This document shows, one piece after another, positions 1 through 12,700 of a stretch of 64,000 nucleotides of DNA (positions are counted from its first letter, which is position 1; each line of letters starts with the position of its first letter). A program made the translations under genes and the position numbers. The notes beneath the pieces are model-generated. The model searched no databases. It had not been told where the DNA came from and saw only the letters and a list, made by a program, of their open reading frames with translations. Source of the DNA: Tachypleus tridentatus (lineage: Eukaryota > Arthropoda > Merostomata > Xiphosura > Limulidae); assembly GCF_004210375.1 (NCBI RefSeq), contig NC_134827.1:103091285-103155284 (forward strand), written 5' to 3'.

Positions 1-582
1 GAACAGTTTGAGGGCAGTTAGAAAGCAGAAAATAATGCCACAATGTCCTTGGTAGCTCAAATAAACAACTGCGTTGTTTTTAAAATGCCTCAAGTCTTCA
101 ACCACTTGACCCCCTGAGCTCAATGCATCAAATCATCAGTGAAAAGAAACAAGTGCTTATTATAATGTTTAAGTTGCTATTAAGGTACAACAGAGTATTT
201 GAGTCATCATGCCAATAACACAAATTAAGAATAACAGCAGAGATGTAAACATGCTGTAAAAAGTAACAGAAGTTAAACCTATTGATGGTTTTCTTATTCA
301 GTTTCTTTCTCTTCCCATAGAGGAAACTTAAAGGTTTTTCAATACAACGTTATCAGCTAAATAAAATATATTCTCTCTCTCTGTCTGTCAGTGCATCTGT
401 GTGTTCAACTTATTTCATAGGAAAAGATAAATCATCTTCCAACAGCCGAGTGACGATTCAATGGCAAAGATTTTACAAATGTCTGAATAAAAGAATGATT
501 CATACATATTAGCATTAAATGTTTTGTTTATTTTGAAGATATACAGAACTTCATCCACTCTAAATAACCTTATGAGTGTTAC

Positions 583-710
583 CTTGAGTTTGTTAGAAGG
601 ATCTTTCCCGAACACTTCAATCAGAGCTACATGTGGATTGTTCCAGTCCAACGTTAGAAACAGATCTTTCTGTATCTGCTCGTGCCAGTTGTTTTTCTCT
701 GGTTTTTGGG
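583..710 (-). CDS. TRPM exon: W..Q..LTLDWN segment (start of ankyrin-like region)
   Basis: Acceptor atatttttag, donor CTCAAG|GTAACA. It reads QKPEKNNWHEQIQKDLFLTL, then DWNNPHVALIEVFGKDPSNK. This matches the TRPM block W..QL.LALAWNR.DIA...IF. It is the last exon of the gene visible before the window edge. Confidence 0.78.
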
Positions 711-3700
711 CTAAAAATATACTTTTCCACTTTATAGATATCAAAAAATAAAACTAATACACACACACACAAAGAAAAACTGAGTCAATAAAAGGATAAT
801 TAGTGCCATCACTTCATCTACAGTTTGTTTAGAAATACTTTTCTCAAGCTTACTACAAGGACTTGACTTTTATTTTTATTCGAGCAACAACCACAGAAAC
901 CTTGCTAACATTTTTTGTACTATTAAACTTAAGTAGAAAAGCCAACTATTGTATTTAATAGAACTAAACAGTTTTGAGTGAATTCAACTTGCAAAAACAA
1001 TTCATTTATACATGAGAGATGGTAATACAACTGTCACTGTCACATAAAAACTCAGACAGTTTGATGGTAACTACACAGCCTAAGTCTTTTAAATAATAAA
1101 GAAATATCCCTCTTTTATGATTTTCAGCAAGTTAAAGAACGTGCCTACCACAGAATATTTAATTCACAATGTGAGATATTCTATAACATTTTTTAATAAA
1201 ATTAAAATAATTATTGTTACTACAAGAAGCAGCAATAGTTTGTTGGTTTTCAGGGTGGACTTCTTTTACCAAATTATAAGGTTTGGATCCTAACCAAAGT
1301 CTTGTTCTAAGCACTCCATGATTTTTAAATGTATTTTTTGACAGTACAACACAGGAGCACTTGAGCTCATATTTAAGATTACTTGGATTTTGGTGAATCT
1401 TAGTATTACTGCATTATTTTATCCTTTTTCATAGGTTTTCCTGATGTGGAAGAGGCAAAAGCACTATCAACTGCCAAGCAATGAAATTACATAATTTTCT
1501 GACGACTACTTATCTCTTTAAAAGAAGACTGCTCTTAACAACCAACAAGTTGCTGCCAAGCTTTTATTAGTTACACAAGATACTTTTATTAGTTACACAA
1601 GATACTTTTATTAGTTACACAAGATACTTTTATTAGTTACACAAGATACTTTTATTGATTTTATTAGTTATACTTGATATGTAATATTTTATGTGTTTTG
1701 TATAGGAATGATCTATTACAGTTCCAGACTAAACTTCCTGTCAAAATTATGGATTTAAAATTAATAGAGTTTGTTAAAATTATAAGGTATCAGTTGAAAT
1801 TTCCACTTACATGAATCTTAATTCTTTATCGATGGGGTCAGTGGATGGTTTATCTTAAACAGTTTAAAGTTGACAACAGCATAAGCTTACTTCTAATTAA
1901 CTGTATCGTTTTATTGCTCTCTGAACCATGTCTAATAAATAATCCAACCACACAAGTTATAAATAACTCAGAAAATGCTTAACTCATGGAGAACATTACT
2001 ATTTATTATTATCTTACCCGATCTAGCAAATTCCTAAATTTTACATTTTAGTTACTTTTCAAAGAATAAATTTAAAATATACATCCCAAAACAAAGGGTG
2101 TAATGCAGTCCTTTAACCTCTTGTTTTTGCTGTGTTACCAATAAAAGTTAAGCCTGTTTTTGTTTTTTTTTGTAATAATACTAGTAAAATTTTATTTAAA
2201 GAGTGTACCTAATAGGAGAATAGCATGCTCAAAGTAAACAATGTCCTACATCTATTACAATTTAACTACGACAAAGGAGATTTAAAATAATTTCTTTAGT
2301 TACCTGTTCTGAAGACCACGAAATAAACATTCAAGATGACAATGAAACAGACAGTGTATTGTAATGAACACAACATAGCATAATACACCATTCAATAGAT
2401 TAAAACTTTACCTAACTATTACTTATAAATCATATAACAGAAAACTGTATCCGAGAATTATTTTGTTAACTTAGGAAGGAGATGATGCGACATGTGGTCA
2501 CGGAAAGTGGGTCTGGCCTTTTAGTTTAGAACTCCATAAACAAATAAGATTGACAACTAAAAATTAATCTATTTTAGTAACGGCTGTATTATGTTGACTA
2601 GTTATGTCAAATTATGTACTTCAGTGAAGGGTGGTGAATAAACTAGAGCAGGGGAAAAGCTAGCGAGTAAATGTTTAATTTCTCATACAAGGGAAGACTG
2701 AGGATTTGTTTACATATATTTCCTGATAATATTATGAAATTAAAACCTGATTTATTAACTATGTTTTTAATCCAGTTTATTCATAAATGGTTATAGAAAT
2801 GTAGCTTAATTAAAGCTTCAATCCAACTCTAAAAATGTCATGATATGTGTACTTTGACCTACCTACAGCAACAGGGTTAAACATCCAATGATTAACAAGC
2901 CAAAACATTAATAAATTATAACAACAAACATATAACCTTATTTTCAACTAAAAGTGTATATAAAAACAAACCTAGTGTATCTTTGTATCCACTATCTTTG
3001 TAATACTCAAGTAAAAACATTTAAAACTGCAGTATTATAAATCCTTCTAGTTTAAGTAGAATTGTTAAAACAATACAAGCTTATACAGACACCACATCAT
3101 CTTAATAAAAAACTAGTCAATATTACATTTAAACAGGGCCTGAAGTATATACTGGTCCAAGTTGGTCAGGTTACATAAGTGGCTGTGGATATTCAAAACA
3201 GTGAGGTAAATCTGTTGTTGCTGAAAAAACACACACAAAAAAATAGTTTCATTGGGTGATTAACTCATAAGTTTGTTAAATCACATGATGTTAAACATGC
3301 ATCACATTTTCATGATACAAATTTTCCATTACTACTTAAAACTTCATGTTAATTCTGTCAAAACCTAACCCCCCCCACAAAAATATAATAAAATTCTTTG
3401 AAAAAAATCTTTAAATCAACAGTTGTAACAAAGATTTCAATAAGGATAACCTGTCAAAACACCCACTTTTATAATAATGCACTTCCTAGATTGGCATCAA
3501 CTACCACACCATTCTGAAAGTCAGAGATCCTTGCTCTTACTAATTATCTTGCAGATTAACCAGGTCTAGCTACAACCTTACATTTATACGAAAATAAGTG
3601 TTCTACAAAAGTATGAATACAAGAGTCCTAATTAGGCACTCAGCCACATATCCAGCAAAAAACCTCTTACTGTTAGACAAAGATCTTCCATTTTTTAATG

Positions 3701-6700
3701 CCCCAAGGAAGGCTGTTCTTTATTATTTTTTAAAACATCCTACTTCTTCCATTTTCAGTATTGTTGTTACTAGTCTGTATAATACAAGACCATTTCTTAG
3801 TAAAAATTCTCTTATAAATACTAGAATACTGTAAGACAGCAATGTGCAACGGTTCTTCACATTAACGACTATCTAATTAAGTATTAAACATCATTCTTTC
3901 ACAGACACGATAATGCACTGTCTTACACATCACTTTTGCTCTTTTGTTTGTTTGGTTAATTGTGCACAAAGCTACTCAAGGGCTCACTGTCCCTAATTTG
4001 AAAATGACAGAGCAGAGGAAAAATGCTTAGTTCACAACTCACTGCCAACTTTTTTTACTCCTTTTTACAAACGAATAGTGCAATAGACCATTACATTATA
4101 ATGCCCCCCTGCAGTGAAAAGAGAAGCATTTTCAGGGGCAGGTTTCAATCCCTCAACCTACAGAGTGCAAGCAAAGTGCCCTAACCACCAGGTAAAAAAA
4201 ACAACAACATTAATTCTTTTATACATAATAAAAAACTTCATATATTTGTGTACATTACAAATAATTCATGGCATCTTTCTCAAAACTAACCTGTCTCGCA
4301 TATCGAACGCATTCCAGAATCCTGTCTCTGAAGATATTTCGAGATAGGCTATTTTCTCTCAGTTTAGGAAAGTGATAAACTATCTTGTTTGAAATCTCTG
4401 GTTTAAGAAAATTTTCAATAAATTCGGCATCCCACCTAAATTGGGCACTAAGAATAAAAACAATAACTAAATACTTGTGTTTAAATGTCTGAGCAATTGC
4501 ACTGTAAACATGTGAAAAATAACAAATCAAACAAATTTACATAAATATTGAATCAAAGTATGATCTACATCCCAATTTTCACTTTAAAATAGTCATTTTA
4601 CTTCAACAGAGAACTGGCTCAAGATTAATTATTTTTGCTTTAATTAAAAAAGATTTAAGTAACATCTAAAAATTAATTAAGAAACTGAAAAATTAGCCAT
4701 GAACTCCTAAAAAGTGACTTTATTCCACAAAGGAACCTTGTACAAGGTTTTTAAATACTGGTATCCAACTTTAATCTATTTTGCACTTACTATTCAAGAT
4801 GTATCTTACGTTCACTTACGATACTAAAAAATATGACAGAAACACTTAACTTTAGGAAAACATGCAAAATTATAACCATGCTGACCAGCAATGAATGCTA
4901 AATGCATACTTCATTTGTATATATTTTTATCAAACAATGACAGCAGGCATTACAAAAATATATATATCATTAACACTAACTGTGACACGCTCGATGCTCT
5001 CTGTTTGAGGTTAATTAGCTTCAAACCTGAAACAAGCAAATATTTATATACAACTTTAAAAGTTTAGAAAATTATATTAGTACAAAGACAAAAAAGAAAT
5101 CCAATTCGTTCAAAATCTCTTGTTTCATATCTTTCAATGTTTCAAAGTGAAATGTTAAGTGGTGTTCAGGTTACTGTGAGTAATAAGAAACTTATGAAAC
5201 AACTTCAAAACAATGTGTTTTTATACAGAGTGGTCCAAAATTGTCTTTCCTATTTTTAAATTTAACGTCTGTTTGTAATTAAGCATGCAGCCACACAAAG
5301 GGCTATCTGTATCCTGCCCAACATAGGTACCAAAACCTCCCTTCTAGTATTGTAAGTTTGCAGACATATTGCTGAGCCACTGGAAGGCTTAAAATTTAAT
5401 AATTAAATAACTAAAGAAATACAACTGTACACTTTTCAACAACTTGTAATCCAACTTAATTAAAAAGTTGTCATGTCAGCAGACTTCCACGTGTGCACCA
5501 TCAGTGGCTCTCAGCACATCAGCACAGTTACAACAGGAATGAATGACATTCTTTATCATGGTCTCTGACTTCATCATGTTTGCCAAAGGTGAGCAACACA
5601 GTGTCCTTAACATACTCTTAAAGAAAGAAGTCTAGCAGAGTGATGTCTGGTGAATGCAGAGGCCATGAAATTGGCCCACCTTGACTAATCCACTGCACTG
5701 AGCTTTTTCTCACATGGCTCCCATGTTACAAGGCAATACTACTCACTGGAGTATAAAAACAACATGACAATAGAAAACTGTTTCAGTTGGCTACAAGAGG
5801 TTACAACTGTAAGATTGTATTTATTTAATTATTCAATTTTAAAATAGAAAAGAATTCTGGACCATGTTGTACTTACAAAACAAACAAAGTGAGAGAGCAT
5901 TAACAGAGTTTATTGAACAAATGACCGATTTTATTACCGATGTTTAAACTCGGAGTAGGCGTAAGCCAGCAAGTCAGCCAGGCCCCCACTACCCCTGATG
6001 ACAACAACTGGAAACTGTTTCTTTAGATGATCAAGAATGAATCTAACAGAGTCATACCCTCCCTGTATCAATATGGCAACCACAGGTACTTCACTTGAAC
6101 CAAAAGTACCTTTGTTGTACATTGCTGAAACTGTAAAATGAACACCAATCGTTCAGTCTTGTAGTATCTGTATGAACAAAGCATCTTGAACACAATTTCA
6201 AATGTTTAAAAAAATGGCCTGTATTATTTAATTCAAAACTAAACATCATGATAAATTTATGAAATTGTTATCTATACACCAAAGTGTATGTACCTACACC
6301 AAAATACTTCAGTGTTTTATATATATATATACTATAAATTACACATAAACTACCTTTAAACCCAAGTACACACAATTTACATGAACTGAAGGTTAAAATC
6401 ACACTTTCTACAAGTTATGTTCTAAGTCCACTTCTGCCCTTGAATATACTTGCTCCATTGTTGACGTAGTTTGGCCTAATGAGCAAGATTACACTACTAC
6501 TCAACACTGCAATTCTGATTACAAGTTTGTTTTATTGCAATAAGCTTTTGGCTCTTAAAATTTTCTTTTGTAGCCACAACTTTCATTTCACAGATAAGAA
6601 TGCTGACCCCTCACCCTCCCTACTGACTTAGAATGTGGTTTCAAAGACCATTCTGGTAGTCCACACTGGTTTGCAATATGTTTTTAAAGCCTACTATTGT

Positions 6701-9700
6701 TGTCCACTTATGCTTGGAATATGTTTCCTTAGTCCATTCTGTTTGTCCACATTGATTCAGAATGTGATTTCAGAGCCCATTGTTATGCTCAGTAACTTAC
6801 TGTTTAAGTTTTTCAGATTTATGAAGAAAACTACAGACTCCTGCCTTTCACATGTTGTCTTTTTGTTTCTTTGTAATCAAATAATCTTGTTAATTAAATA
6901 TCTTTCCTCAATAAATCAACCTGCAGCAAAACTGTAACATAAAATGCTGTGAACCATGTATGGGTAATGTGTCATCCCTCATGCCACAACTTGCATATCT
7001 GGTAACATGCTACAGCATCATCAGATACAAATAATTCCTTAATGGTACTGTTGACTTCATAATAATAATCATCAGAAATTGTTGACTAGATTCAAACCCA
7101 GTCCTCAGATGGGTGCCCTAAATGTTAACTTCACCACATGCAAATCCCCACCATGAAACAATGTAAATTTTATCTTACATGTAACTTCAAGTGCTAGATT
7201 AAATGTATGTGATATTCCGAGATCTAAATATTAAATCTGATTTTTTTTAAATACAAACATTTCTGTACTTAAGTTTACTTTTCAGATTAACAGTAAGAAT
7301 TAATAACATTAAATATCATAATCATGACATTCTTTGTCCAATATTGATTTATCATATTTATTGCTCAACGAATACATGAAACTTATTACTTAGTCTTAAA
7401 ATTAAGTTTCTCACACTTTCATTTTAGCACAAGAGACAGTTAAGTTAATTACAATGTACATCATAAAATTTTATACAATTATTAAGCTCATGTTTGGTTA
7501 AAGGAAAAGTTTCCATGTCACCTTGTTTTTCTTCATCAGTTTGCTGGGTTTCCAAAGCAGCTGCCAAATACTGCTCAAATCTAAGCAGGAAATAGTTGAT
7601 TCCTGTTTTGGCAATAGTGTTATCGTTTACCACAACAAAGTGAGAGTGATAAGTGTTAAGTTCATACTTTTCATCTTCAGGAACATTTCCTTCATTTTCT
7701 ATCATCACTAAATTTGTCTGGAAAAAACAAAACAAAACAAAACACGATATATAAATACCTTAAACTATACACTTCTGTTTATGAGTTTGCAGTTTGTACA
7801 CAGAACAAAAAAAAAGATATTATATACTGTACGCAAACACGACAAATCACATTTAAGAGTTCGTAGAAATGAATGGTTTTCTAAATAACAAAATAAAGAA
7901 ACTTTTAAAAGTTCATACATAATAAGAACTATCGTAAGCCCTTGTGTACTTTTTCACACATGTACGCCACTGACGAAACAGTCCAATGATATTTAACCCT
8001 AATGGACATTTTATTCTGGAAGTTCTAAAAGTGTACTCAGAACTGGCTCAGTAACTGTGAAAATACAAGTTGAAGACAAGAAAGTAAATTTTCAATTTAC
8101 CACCACCATTACTACCATTCTTTGGTAAATATTGGATATACACTTGTAGGAGCACAATACACTTAAGTCACAAGTCTTAACAACACTACATTTCCCTCAC
8201 AAATCCACCTACAATCCCTTACAAAAAATATTAGAATTTCAAAAGCTGTTTTATCAAATGATAAATATATGTGAAGCAACAATGCAAACGAAGTACAGTA
8301 CCTACACTTGTTGAAAAAAATTCATTAGAACTTGTTAACAAGCCACCAAAAACAAGATCTAAATTAAAAACTTTATTTCATTAAAATCTTCTTAACTCAG
8401 AGCACTGTTTTTTCTACCTCTGTGATGGCATACCTGCACACAAAACGTTAAAAAATTACAATGCAGTAACAACATTATGCAAATTAATATTTACAAGTAC
8501 AATTTGCCGAGTTCTGATACTGCAGAGAAAATGTATTTTATATCAAAAAATGTTTTAGTACTGAAAGTCACCAAACATAAAGTGAAGCCAAAATATGAAG
8601 AATTTATTATGTGATGAAGTAACCAAGCAACTTATGATGTTATGTTAAAAACTTGTAATTTTTTTGTTAAAAATCAGTGTTGTCTTTGGCTTTAATTTCT
8701 GTATATATTTCTTCCATTTTTATAATTGTTTTTGTTTACCGTTCACAGGTTAATTTAAGTTTTTTCTACTTTTTTGTTATCTAAAAATTAGTTCTTCAGT
8801 TTTGTTTATCAATACATTTAGATAAAAACCTAAAAGATGGTAAATGAAATTAGTGTTAGCAGAAAACTATCACCTGATGAAACTTCATGTACCCAAACTC
8901 ACAACATGATAGTTTAACAACAACTTTAATAAGATCACTATTTTTCATGGCAACACAACAGACATCTTCAATTCTCAAATCTCGATATCTAATCACATAT
9001 AAACTAGAAACGTTACTTAATTTTAGTTTTACGTAAATTACTAACAAATTTCTTATTATATTCACTACCCCATAACAACATGAAAAATTTCTGGTACTAT
9101 ATAAAATAGAAATTTCAAGGAGAAGATAACTTAGTAGTTGTTCATATAGTAGCCTAACAGGAATATCTAGAGAAATCTAAAACTTCAAGTGACTCAATAA
9201 AAGAGACTTAACTGTGAATTACAACTTTCCACGAGCATGAAGGATAACTACTTTCCCTTTGGAAAATATTCAAAACATAAGGTTTGAAATGTGTTCTTCT
9301 TTCTCTCATACTAATTTCTGTTTATCTTTCTCAAACGTCAAAAAACAGGAGAGTAATGATAGACTGTTGGCAAACAGTTTCCATTAACTACCATGACCAA
9401 GATGAAAGTCATGTTAACTACAGTTTTTGTCCAAAATTCCTTTTAACTTTTCTATTTTGTTGGTTCAAAAATCAAAAGTATTTAAAAATAGCACTTCAAA
9501 TCTATCTTTTGCCGCCAACACGTCACTGCTCAACAGGTCCCAATGGAGAAATTTTGGAATCTGGTGCCACCTACAACTCAGTAAAGGGATTCAAGGCATG
9601 AAAGAATCAGTTTTAAGGCTTATTTATCATACTGGTCACACAAAATATATCACACAGAACTGACCAATAATTGTAATGATGTTCGGGATGACATATTAAA

Positions 9701-12700
9701 AGGTGGTTGTTATGCTTATAACACTTCATTCTCAAGACTTACCCTTCCATCAAACACTTCGCTATACAAGAGAAAATCTTCTCGTATGCGATTCCAATCA
9801 GGGTCAGAGGATTACTTGGAGTAACACTCTGACTTGGATGTTTGTGACACTGAAGAGTCTGTCGGTGAAGAATTTCATCACTGACAGCATCACCAATGAC
9901 CTTGGAAATTCCGATGTTAATTCCATTTGTGACAATCCACATGCTTGTTGTGTTAGCAGCCTAGAAGTTAATATGTTACTTAACATAACACAATGATAAT
10001 AATAACAGTTTGTAAAAAACATCGAAGTAAAATTTTAATTAAATATTATATATGATTTTTTTACGTACAGAAAGAAACCAGTACCTCACTAATTATATTC
10101 TAACATTCTAGCTGGCATTACCTTACTAGTTATATTGTAACATTCTAGCTGGCATTACCTCACTAGTTATATTCAAACATTCTAGCTGGCATTACCTTAC
10201 TAATTATATTCTAACATTCTAGTTAGCATTACCTTACTAGTTATATTCTAACATTCCAGCTGGCATTACCTTACTAGTTTTATTCAAACATTCTAGCTGG
10301 CATTACCTTACTGGTTTTATTCAAACATTCTGGCTGGCATTACTTTACTGGTTATATTCTAACATTCTAGCTGGCATTACCTCACTAGTTTTATTCAAAC
10401 ATTCTGGCTGGCATTACCTTACTAGTTATATTCTTACATTCTAGCTGGCATTACCTCACTAATTATATTCTAACATTCTAGCTGGCATTACCTCACTAGT
10501 TATATTCTAACATTCTAGCTGGCATTACCTTACTAGTTATATTCTAACATTCTAGCTGGCATTACCTCACTAGTTATATTCTAACATTCTAGCTGGCATT
10601 ACCTTACTGGTTATATTCTAACATTCTAGCTGGCATTACCTTACTGGTTATATTCTAACATTCTAGCTGGCATTACCTTACTAGTTATATTCTAACATTC
10701 TAGTTAGCATTACCTCACTAGTTTTATTCAAACATTCTAGCTGGCATTACCTTACTAATTATATTCTAACATTCTAGTTAGCATTACCTTACTGGTTATA
10801 TTCTAACATTCTAGTTGGCATTACCTCACTAGTTTTATTCAAACATTCTAGCTGGCATTACCTTACTGGTTATATTCTAACATTCTAGCTGGCATTACCT
10901 TACTGGTTATATTCTAACATTCTAGCTGGCATTACCTTACTAGTTTTATTCAAACATTCTGGCTGGCATTACTTTACTGGTTATATTCTGGCTGGCATTA
11001 CCTTACTAGTTTTATTCAAACATTCTGGCTGGCATTACCTTACTAGTCATATTCTGGCTGGCATTACCTTACTAGTTTTATTCAAACATTCTAGCTGGCA
11101 TTACTTTACTAGTTATATTCTAACATTCTAGCTGGCATTACCTCACTAGTTTTATTCAAACATTCTAGCTGGCATTACCTTACTAGTTATATTCTAACAT
11201 TCTAGCTGGCATTACCTCACTAATTATATTCTAACATTCTAGCTGGCATTACCTCATTAGTTATATTCTAACATTCTAGCTGGCATTACCTTACTAGTTA
11301 TATTCTAACATTCTAGCTGGCATCACCTCACTGGTTATATTCTAACATTCTAGCTGGCATTACCTCACTGGTTATATTCTAACATTCTGGCTGGCATTAC
11401 CTTACTGGTTATATTCTGGCTGGCATTACCTTACTAGTTTTATTCAAACATTCTGGCTGGCATTACTTTACTGGTTATGTTCTAACATTCTGGCTGGCAT
11501 TACCTCACTGGTTTTATTCAAACATTCTGGCTGGCATTACCTTACTGGTTATGTTCTAACATTCTGGCTGGCATTGCCTCACTAATTATATTCTAACATT
11601 CTGGCTGGCATTACCTCACTGGTTATGTTCTAACATTCTGGCTGGCATTACCTTACTGGTTATATTCTAACATTCTGGCTGGCATCACCTCACTGGTTAT
11701 ATTCTAACATTCTGGCTGGCATTACCTCACTGGTTATATTCTAACATTCTGGCTGGCATTACCTTACTAGTTATATTCTAACATTCTAGCTGGCATTACC
11801 TTACTAATTATATTCTAAACATTCTAGTTAGCATTACCTCACTGGTTTTATTCAAACATTCTAGCTGGCATTACCTTACTAATTATATTCTAACATTCTA
11901 GTTAGCATTACCTTACTAGTTAAATTCTAACATTCTGGTTAGCATTACCTCACTAGTTTTATTCAAACATTCTAGCTGGCATTACCTTACTGGTTATATT
12001 CTAACATTCTAGCTGGCATTACCTTACTGGTTTTATTCAAACATTCTAGCTGGCATTACCTTACTGGTTATATTGTAACATTCTAGCTGGCATTACCTTA
12101 CTAATTATATTCTAACATTCTGGTTGGCATTACCTTACTAGTTATGTTCTAACATTCTGGCTGGCATTACCTCACTGGTTATATTCTAACATTCCAGCTG
12201 ACATTACCTTACTAGTTTTATTCAAACATTCTGGCTGGCATTACCTTACTGGTTTTATTCAAACATTCTAGCTGGCATTACCTTACTAATTATATTCTAG
12301 CTGACATTACCTTACTGGTTATATTCTTACATTCTGGCTGGCATTACCTCACTAATTATATTCTAACATTCTCGCTGGCATTACCTTACTAATTATGTTC
12401 TAACATTCTGGTTAGCATTACCTCACTGGTTTTATTCAAACATTCTAGCTGGCATTACCTTACTGGTTATGTTCTAACATTCTGGCTGGCATTACCTTAC
12501 TGGTTATATTCTGGCTGGCATTACCTTACTAGTTTTATTCAAACATTCTGGCTGGCATTACCTTACTGGTTATATTGTAACATTCTAGCTGGCGTTACTT
12601 TACTAATTATATTCTAACATTCTAGTTGGCGTTACCTTACTGGTTTTATTCAAACATTCTGGCTGGCATTACCTTACTGGTTTTATTCAAACATTCTAGC

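Larger units (their letters stand above)
711..4290. other. TRPM intron interval; little structure apart from two repeats
   Basis: AT-rich, with stops in all frames. Apart from the 22-bp tandem repeat near 1.6 kb and the degenerate SINE at 3.94-4.19 kb I see nothing definite. By phase logic one small coding exon should lie here, but I could not find it. Confidence 0.5.

Noticed and set aside
7080..7140. tRNA-like piece in a TRPM intron
   Set aside because: The stretch gattcaaacccagtcctcag hints at a SINE B box, but too little else matches to call it.
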